The position numbers and the translations under genes are program-made. This document shows, piece by piece, positions 56,324-64,000 of a stretch of 64,000 nt of DNA. The notes beneath the pieces were generated by a model, which saw nothing but the letters and a program-made list of their open reading frames with translations, ran no database searches and had not been told where the DNA came from. Source of the DNA: Topomyia yanbarensis (lineage: Eukaryota > Arthropoda > Insecta > Diptera > Culicidae); assembly GCF_030247195.1 (NCBI RefSeq), contig NC_080672.1, positions 70,845,771 to 70,909,770 of the forward strand. Direction: 5' to 3'. Each line of letters begins with the position of its first letter. The first letter of the stretch is position 1.

Positions 56324-59300
56324 ATGAATACTAGGGTGGGGCAAACTGATCGTTTTTTCAGCACAGCAGTTTTTTGGTTCCTTTTGGGGTCCCAAACAAC
56401 TGTGCAAAATTTGGGGTCGATTGGTGTTGACCCGGCGTAGCGCATTGTGTTTGAAATTTGTATGGAGATTAGTATGGGAAAACCTACATTTTTGCGTTTT
56501 AAATTCTACAGACTACAATTCTTCCTGTAGTATGGCAACAAATAGATAGAAGTGTAGTCCAGGATATGCCGAACAACTTTGCCGAAGGATGTAAGGTGTT
56601 AGAATGTCTCTAAACCGAGTTATAGCTGTTCAAAGTTCAATACATCGAATTAAATGCCAAAAATCCTTTTTATTGCCAACACTGCGGGTGTACCAATGAA
56701 ATTTCATATAGAATTCCTAAATAACATTATTTATTTTAGATTTACCACATTGGTATGTTTGGATGAATTATTGAAAAGCCTTAGCTCAATTTCATGAGGT
56801 AGTTGAGCAATAGGGCGTAGTGAGGGGTAATGGGGGGGGGGACTTTAATATTTAGAAATTCAAACTGAAATGTTGTCGAGTTGGAATGTTCAGATGAATT
56901 ATTTCAAAACATTTACACATTGTCCTACGCATAATAGTTACGATGAAATAAAACATACTGTATCCATTTGCCTTGACTTTTATCAATAGAAGTTATATTA
57001 CAGACTGAATCAAATGATGTCGAGTTGATATGTCAGAGGATTATATTTCGGTATAATACGCATGATTTGATAGCATGCTCATTTCTATGCTGTTCGATCA
57101 CGAGGCGTGAAGCTAATTTCTGGATTTCAACATGAAATCCACCAGATCGTTACATCAATTTTTGCTTCAGGTGAACGAACAGCATCGAAATGAGTATCCC
57201 ATCAAATCATAGTGCGTATTAAACTGAAATATAATCAATGCAATCCTCTGACATATCAACTCGACATCAGTTGATTCAGTCTGTAACGTAACTTCTATTG
57301 ATAAAAGTCAAGCCAAAGGATACAGTATGTTTTATTTCAACGTTACTATTATGCGTAGGATATTGTGTAAATGTTTTGAAATAATTCGTCTGAACATTCC
57401 AACTCGACAACATTTCAGCTCGAATTTCTACACATTAAAGTCCCCCCCCCCTCACCCCTCACTACGCCCTATTGCTCAACTACCTACGCTCATGAAATTG
57501 TGCTAAGGCTTTTGAATAATTCATCTAAACATACCAATGTGCTAAATCTAAAACATATAATGTTATTTTGGAATGCTATATGAAATACCATTGGTACACC
57601 CGCAGTGTTGGCAATAAAAAGGATTTTTGGCATTTAATTCGATGTATCGAATTTTGAACAGCTATAACTTGGCTTAGAGACATTCTAACACCTTACATCC
57701 TTCGGCAAAGTTGGTCAGCATATCCTGGACTAGACTTTCATCTATTTGTTGACATACTACAAGAAGAATTGTCGTCAGTAGAATTAAAAATGCAAAAATA
57801 TAGGTTTTCCCATACTAATCTCCATACAAATTTCAAACGCAATGCGCCACGCCGGGTCAACACCAATGGATCCCAAATTTTGCACAGTTGTTTGGGACCC
57901 CAAAAGGTACCAAAAAAGTGCTGTGCTCGGTTGATGTGGCTATGATTACGTTTTTACATTTCTTATAAAAGAAATGTATAGAATTCGCTCAAACTTTCAA
58001 GATTTTTTCCGAGGCCCGGAGGGCCGAGTCTTATATACCAATCGACTCAGCTCGACGATTTGGGACAATGTCTGTGTGTGTGTGTGTGTGTCTGTGTGTG
58101 TGTGTATGTAACGGACAAATTCTCATTCGTGTTTCTCAGCAATGGCTGAACCGATCTTATCCAAACCAATTTTAAATGAAAGAACTAAAAAACAGTATGA
58201 ACGCTATTAATTTGTTTTTGATTCTGATGTTTAGTTTCCAAGATATGAATGTTTGGATGCGTAAAAATGGCGTTTTTTGCTGTTTTTTTGAATTATCTGC
58301 CGAAATTGACAATATAGATTAACAAATTATATGTTTTAAGACAGATTTAACGAATACCTTTCGAACAAGCTATAGATTGTTGAAATCGGACTATTATCAA
58401 AAGAGATATTTAACATTAAATGCGGACGAAAGATTTTTATCATTTCCCATTGCCAGACATATGACCAAAAACATGTAATCTATTATTAACGCCAAAACGG
58501 CTTATTTTAGGTCAATTGTATCTTCGGAGAATTTAATAGAGGCAATACGCCCGTTCTTTTGGTATTGTGCTTTTGCTGATTAATCCCCCTATGAGTGAGA
58601 TATTTTCACAAATTTTCTTGAAAGTGATTATATCGAAATGATGCCTTCAGCAAATTTGTAGCTCTTACTTTTACGAATAACTTTACTGAAGACTTCAAAT
58701 ATCTATTTTGAATACTTTAAAAGTTATGGCTTGTTGTTTGTGGATTACTCTTTGTCGCATATTTATTGTTCAATATAGTAATAATCCATTGAAAAATGCC
58801 AAACATTATTTCGATAAATCCAATTTTGTATTTCATTTTTCTATCTACAACCGGTAGAAATAATCACCGAACACTTCCAAGTTGTCTGGAAGGAACTTGA
58901 TAACTTATCAGTGCAAAAATGTTCATTTGTGCGAATCTTCTGACTGCAATTTCTCTAACTTATGACCATCAGATCGATCTGAAACATATCGGAAAATGAA
59001 AAGCGAAATAAATAACTCCAAGCAATGGCGTAGCCAAGAGAAGGTTTTGGGGCTTAACACAATACAACCCCCCCACCCCCCACCCAAAAAAAAATTGGAT
59101 TGAAGTTGAAAATTTATTGATGCAGACAGATTTAATTCAATATTACAATAACAATTATCTGATCCGTAGATTGATAACCTGTTGTTGTAAACATCATGAG
59201 GACTTTTGATAAATTGTCGGAATGGGGTCCGGATATGTAGCTGATCTATTGGTCTTGATTTCACAGTTGTCTAATAGCATCAATATCAAATTCCTGCCTG

Positions 59301-59909
59301 AAAACATTCCAATAGAAAATTTCAGAGTTCAATCATAATCCTCAGATTTCTTTTCAAATTGAGCTCGCTTTTGTAGAGATGTGCTGTAATAAAGGTCTTT
59401 ATTTAATAGGAGGCGAAGTTAAAATTGATTTAATGTCTATGAAACATAGAACTGCTCACCAAAAAATGCATAACTTTCAACATTTGCTAAAAATGTTTTT
59501 GCCTTTCTCATTCACTCTAAAATTCGTCAATCTAATCCTGACCCGGAGAGCCGTGTGTCATATGCCAATCGACTGAGTTCGTCGAGATCGGAAAATGTCT
59601 GTGTGTGTATGTATGTGTGTGTATGTGTGTATGTGGAAAAAAATGTGACCTCTCTTTCTCAGAGATGGCTGAACCGATTTGCACAAAGTTAGTTTCAAAT
59701 GAAAGGTACAACCTTCCCATCGGCTGCTATTGAATTTTTTAGTGATTGGACTTCCGGTTCCGGAGTTACGAGTTGAAGAGTGCAATCACACAGCAAATTC
59801 CCATATAAACTGAAATGAAAAATTTTCAAAATCAAATTTGTATTTTTGATGCCAAAAGCATGAAACGCTGAGATGTTTAACAAAAATTGACTTCTTTGGA
59901 CTTTGGTAC

Positions 59910-60670
59910 ATTTTTGCCTTTATCATATAGAAAGGTTATGCAATCACTCTAAAAATCGTCAATCATACCGGCCCGAGGGAGGTATGCAGTGAGGGGTTGC
60001 TACTTTAAAATTAAAACTAGTTTCTTAACAAGTTGAAAAATTTCGGCAGGACCTGGACCTCCCGGATCTTTCTCCATGATCCGCCGCTGGTTTCAAGCGA
60101 TGTTTCAGTATCACATAGTATCTCAAGATCGTGGCTGTCGATCCATTGTATGTATGTGCAAATCGTACTGAACATGTAATATTCATTTCCACCATTGTAT
60201 TGAACATAACCAGCCATGGAATCGTAGTTTGGACAAATGAGAAAAGCACAATTGCACCACTAGGTGGAACAAAACAGGTTTTTATTTTGGGAATGCGTCG
60301 AGTTGAGACGAAAACGTAATATGATTAATAACGAGGATAACACTTTCCGAATGTAGAGAGAAATTTATGAAAAATGACGATTTCCATTCGACTCTAGCAG
60401 GTTCTGATCAATTTTGATTTTTGTTGTATGACCAATGATATGTATAGGTCAAATGTTTAAAAACAGTAATTCAAGGTCAAGATAGCATCATTTTGAAATC
60501 GCCAATTTCGGAGGTTTAGTATCTTCGATGAGTTTTACAAACGTTAAACAGCGCATCATTTGAAAAAATAATTTTGACGGTATATCGTCCAAGAAGTATT
60601 TATGGTGAATTTTCTCAGGTTAATATTCATGACTACAAGAAAGTCTCAACAAATTCGCTAAAGACACGAA
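59910..60670. mobile_element. Insertion in unit B relative to unit A
   Basis: Unit A runs GGACTTTGGTAC...TCTGTTACTATTTTCTG without interruption (48530-48565). In B these words are separated by about 760 bases. The insert starts TTTTTGCCTTTATCATATAG and contains the segment shared with 36775-36915. Ends and TSD are not resolved. The CATATAGAAAGG start also occurs at 33640. Confidence 0.65.
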
Positions 60671-60884
60671 TTCTGTTACTATTTTCTGAAAAATTAATTC
60701 TGCATAATTTTAAAACTTCAAAAATTACGGTTTCGGAATTATGCCGTTTGGACAGTATGATCGATTTTCACCAAACCGAATTTCTGGCTACGCCGCAGAT
60801 TTCAAGTAAGTAGAAACAAAGTCGTTCTACACTCGTTCAAAAGAAACTTCTTCGAATGCTGAATATCTATTAAAATACATTGAA

Positions 60885-61173
60885 ACCCCGATTTTATCAG
60901 CCAAATATGAACATATGTTTGATGGGCTCTAGCAGACGAACAAGACTGAATTCGAGTAAATCTTTTCTTGAGCATGTTTTCCTTATCATGAAGATGGAAA
61001 TATGCAAAAATGAAAAGTTCATCATAATCAGAAATAGTTATCAGACTACATCAAGGGACGAGAAGAATATTTTAACAGCTTCAGTTTATTATAAAGAAAA
61101 AAAAATTGCCCAATTTAGTCAATGTCCCCATTTTGTCACCCTAAAATACACCATGAGGCTGATAAAAATGGGT
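60885..61173. mobile_element. MITE-like element, second copy (ACCCCGATTTTATCAG)
   Basis: Left ACCCCGATTTTATCAG, right CTGATAAAAATGGGT. The interior shares CTAGCAGACGAAC and GAGTAAAT(C)...TTTCTTG with 9179-9597. It is shorter than that copy (289 against 419 bp) and lies in a stretch of B that A lacks. Confidence 0.65.
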
Positions 61174-62890
61174 CTTTATTGTATGTATTTCACATTAATA
61201 GGTACATTTCATTTTTGGAGATTTTTTTATTGCATCGAACTACAACAATTTTTAGGTAGCTTTCAAGGGGTTATTTTATAGACTTCTTCCAAAATTTGGC
61301 GAACCTATTCCAATTCGTATATCAATTAATTGGTATACTTGAGGGTTTATATGTTGCAGATAGAGAAAATACTGAAATTTTCAGCTTTTTTCCAACACAA
61401 TATTATGAAAGCTTATTAAACAATTTTTCCTAATAAGTTTGTGAAAATTATAAACTATTTGAAAATTTTTAATAGTTTTATTTTTTATTTAACCGTGATT
61501 TTTTAATAAATAGTGACCATCGCTTCACAACGTAGTCTATTTTTCATGGCTTGCGGTGAGCACGATCTCTCGAATTGCTGAACTGAAAATTATGGAATAG
61601 AAATTATTTTTTAGTATTCTTTACAGATTTAATTCGCCGCGCAGATAGCTCTGAATTAGACCCGCTGGTGCCCTAAGACGATTTCGCTAGATTTTCAGAG
61701 CACTGTGCACCCAGTGCATTAACGCAAGTGACGGAAGGTTATCGAAAAGTTTCGTGAAAATGAAAATTCCAGTAATGATGATGATTTTCCCAAACGGTTC
61801 GTTTTCGTGAGGTTTTTATTTGTTCTTTGGCATTAGGATTAGCGATAATAATTCAAATCAAGGATACTACTGGGAAGTCACCTTTAGAAAAAGTCGATGT
61901 CGAAGTAAAATTTGAAACTATGCGCGCATGCACTTCAGAGATAGCGTGATATCAGGAGCTGCGATTTCATTCCAACGCTTTTTTTGTGAAAAGGGCGATA
62001 CTTACAAATGTAAACATAGGGCTTTTTTCATACATGCGAATGAGGGCTTTGAAACGCAACAAATTAACCTAAAAATTTTGATTCTACGATATTGCTTTCT
62101 TAAACTACAGCAAAAAATACAACGGGCGAAACTGTAATTTTGTTTGTTTATTTAAAGTTTCGCCCGCGATACTTCAATGCTGATAGGTGAGACCGAAAAA
62201 CTAAACAATCGCCAAAGGGGCGATACTATCATTTTGTCAATTTCAATAGCAAAAACTAATTTTAATTTAATAATTTCAAATACTTTATGAAGTTTTGGGT
62301 TTCGATCACTGAATCATGCAATCTAGAATGTAAAAAACAATAGTTCTTAAATAGGAAATAAAACCAAGTCTGGAAATATTCACTGTTAATTTTCTTTGAA
62401 TGGTATCACTGCTAGTATCGCCCTTTTCAAGAAAAAGCGTTGATTTCCTAGTTCTCAGTCGCGTTGGAAATTTGAGTAAAGTATAAACATCAAATCGATT
62501 CAAAAAAAATCGATTTTTTCTGGCTCAGTACAATATATAACCCCTCTAGGAAAATTCAGTTTTTCCACCACAATTTAGATATTTTATTAACAGAGCATTA
62601 ACAATAATTCGTTGATATGTCTATTTTATGGGCCATTTTTCGCTTTCCCATTGATTTGGTTTGAGATTTCTAACACTGATGTTGTCCTATGATGATTTGA
62701 GCGATTCTCTGAGTCCTGCCACTATCCCATAGAGTATGTGTTATCAAAAACATCGCGAAGCATCAAGTTCTAAATGTTCTCAAACGATATAATATCCGAA
62801 GAGTGATAAGAGTTATAAGTAATGTCTCATCACACTGTTAGGTGGATTAAACACGTTTTTCATATAACAATGCCCCACCCTAATGAATAC

Positions 62891-64000
62891 TGCATATATT
62901 CAAAGTATCGACAGACTATGTGTAAAAGGAAACCTTTTAAACAAGTTATTTTAATATTACTGTATTTGATAAATCTCTGTGGTTCTGTGGTTTCTAAGCA
63001 ATAAAAATCACATTGCATTCAAAGTATGAGTCTCTGAAGCTTACAAGAAAAAGTTAGGGAGAAATGGCCCAATTCGGACCGCTGGCCAATTCGGACCCCC
63101 AGGTGTTTCTCAGCCATCGTAGTATTATGAAAAGCGTATATATCATTTACATGGCATGAGTAGCTCTGTTTTTTCTCACAAAGTTTTACGGTTCTCAGTT
63201 TTCGTTAGGGGCGAATGTTGATTGAAGCGCTTTTTGGAAAAATGTGTAAGCCAAAAAACAAGATTTTTGTTGGCAACAAGTCAACATTAAGTCAAATGCA
63301 TTATCGTGATTTCGGATCTGCCGAATAATATCTTTTATTTAAAATCTTGTTTTGAGCGAGACTATCAACTGTTTTCGCTTAATCGGTGTGTGAATAATAG
63401 AATATGGATTGGTTGAATTCTGACCTTTTGCCGTATATACGATCTGATGCGCGATCGCGTAAATTCCTTTGAGAGGAAAATGTGCGCAGTCAGTCCAGCT
63501 TTTAGGAAAACATAGGTTTTCGCAAATCGGTTGACAGATTTTTGCGTTATAGCTCATAATCTTTTTTTAGGTAATTTGGGCCAGATCTTACTTTTTATTG
63601 TATATTTACTGCCAAGTTTTATATATCGAAGAAAACTTTACTTTTCACAATTCGAAATTTAGTGAAGATCAAATAGGAATAACTTAGGTCGAAATAGGAT
63701 TTCATTTCTATTACAAAAAATTGATAAGAAATGGGTAATCCGAATTGGAACAGGGTTGGGGTAATTCGGACCTTTCATGTACTTTTACGCAGAACCGTTT
63801 ATACACAATACGGTAAAAGATCGGAAAAATGTGCGCAATTGATCAGGCTTTCAGGAAAAATATTGATTTGTGAATCGGTTGACACGTTCCAGTTCTATAG
63901 CTCAGAAACCCTTACTTTAAAAAATTTGCTAAATTCTATTTAATGTTTGTTTCCATAATTACTTATAGAAAAATTTGTACAACAAACTTGCGCATTTCCG
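62891..64000. other. Unassigned DNA with AATTCGGACC words
   Basis: No coding region recognised. CCAATTCGGACC occurs twice at about 63069-63099, and TAATTCGGACC at about 63762-63772, with GATTTCGG and AATTTGGGCC words between. This may be the start of a MITE like the TA element at 51855, but no inverted partner is visible before the window ends. Confidence 0.4.

Larger units (their letters stand above)
57956..62852 (+). mobile_element. Repeat unit B, with an exact 8-bp TSD
   Basis: ACGTTTTT at 57948-57955 and 62853-62860 flanks a unit starting ACATTTCTTATAAAAGAAATG and ending GTTAGGTGGATTAAAC, the same borders as unit A. It includes the GAGGCCCGGAGGGCCGAG block (about 58009), (TG)n at about 58073-58107 and 59596-59635, and the uninterrupted GAATG site (about 62397-62401). 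Extra segments relative to A lie at about 59910-60670 and 60775-62160. No coding capacity. The 8-bp TSD suggests a DNA transposon of the hAT type or similar, but clear TIRs are not seen. Confidence 0.8.
56332..62882. mobile_element. hAT-like foldback element 2, invaded by unit B
   Basis: The 8-bp duplication ATGAATAC lies at 56324-56331 and 62883-62890, just outside TAGGGTGGGGCA (left) and TGCCCCACCCTA (right). Removing unit B with one of its TSDs leaves about 1.65 kb. The left arm (56332-57107) and right arm (57169-57955) form a near-complete palindrome around a loop of about 60 bases. C/G runs sit at mirrored places (about 56832 and 57445). The last 27 bases (TTTTTCATATAAC... to the end) match foldback element 1 at 24 positions. 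No ORF. Confidence 0.85.

Noticed and set aside
46525..62852. Recent segmental duplication of the A/B region
   Set aside because: The similarity stops sharply at the same bases on both sides, flanks are unrelated (mariner against hAT-like foldback), and B has a TSD. This is transposition-like behaviour.
56332..62882. A single autonomous 6.5-kb transposon bounded by ATGAATAC
   Set aside because: The interior 57956-62852 has its own exact 8-bp duplication and recurs independently as unit A, so it is a later insertion; no transposase is present.

Overview
The window looks like repeat-rich chromosomal DNA from a culicine mosquito, most likely Aedes. It is AT-rich. I see no intact host gene, rRNA, tRNA or CRISPR array. 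The protein-coding signals I can recognise all belong to transposable elements: an I-type LINE with RNase H, a BEL/Pao retrotransposon, mariner elements of two types (one DD37E-like), a Transib/RAG1-like element, a tRNA-derived SINE and several MITE and foldback families. The organism is inferred from this mix, not from a host gene.

Layout. 1-12290: mostly unassigned AT-rich DNA with GC-rich 41-bp arrays, short duplicated repeats, an old LINE fragment, a long inverted repeat (6980-8395), a MITE with CCCGATTTTATCAG ends (9179-9597) and a TTCAGC-rich repeat zone. 12298-15121: decayed LINE reverse transcriptase next to a dead DD37E mariner with clear terminal inverted repeats (TIRs). 15371-18870: quiet DNA with one strong hairpin (17043-17127). 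18876-20259: minus-strand BEL/Pao integrase remnant. 20280-30518: decayed I-type LINE carrying a TA-MITE, a SINE with target site duplication (TSD), a second MITE and a foldback element. 30519-39474: quiet DNA, a TTAA-flanked element (33709-36426) and another LINE fragment. 39487-45625: a full-length, apparently intact I-type LINE with two complete ORFs, A-rich tail and 11-bp TSD.

45828-53270 is a nest. One minus-strand mariner is split by a 977-bp TA-flanked element and by a roughly 5.1-kb repeat unit (unit A). Unit A itself contains a 2248-bp palindromic element that starts CACTATG, ends CATAGTG, has TIRs of about 600 bp and is flanked by GAATG on both sides. A second unit copy (unit B, 57956-62852) retains the uninterrupted GAATG site. 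The interior holds degraded coding segments resembling the ends of Transib/RAG1-type transposases. 54298-62882 contains two foldback elements of a hAT-like family (TAGGGTGGG termini, exact 8-bp TSDs); the second was invaded by unit B, which made its own 8-bp TSD.

The only proteins likely to be functional are ORF1 and ORF2 of the LINE at 39778-44821. They would act together as a nucleic-acid-binding chaperone and an endonuclease/reverse transcriptase/RNase H. The other elements are broken or non-autonomous. The main interest is the Transib-like foldback with its in-window empty site, and the insertion order that the exact TSDs allow to be read.
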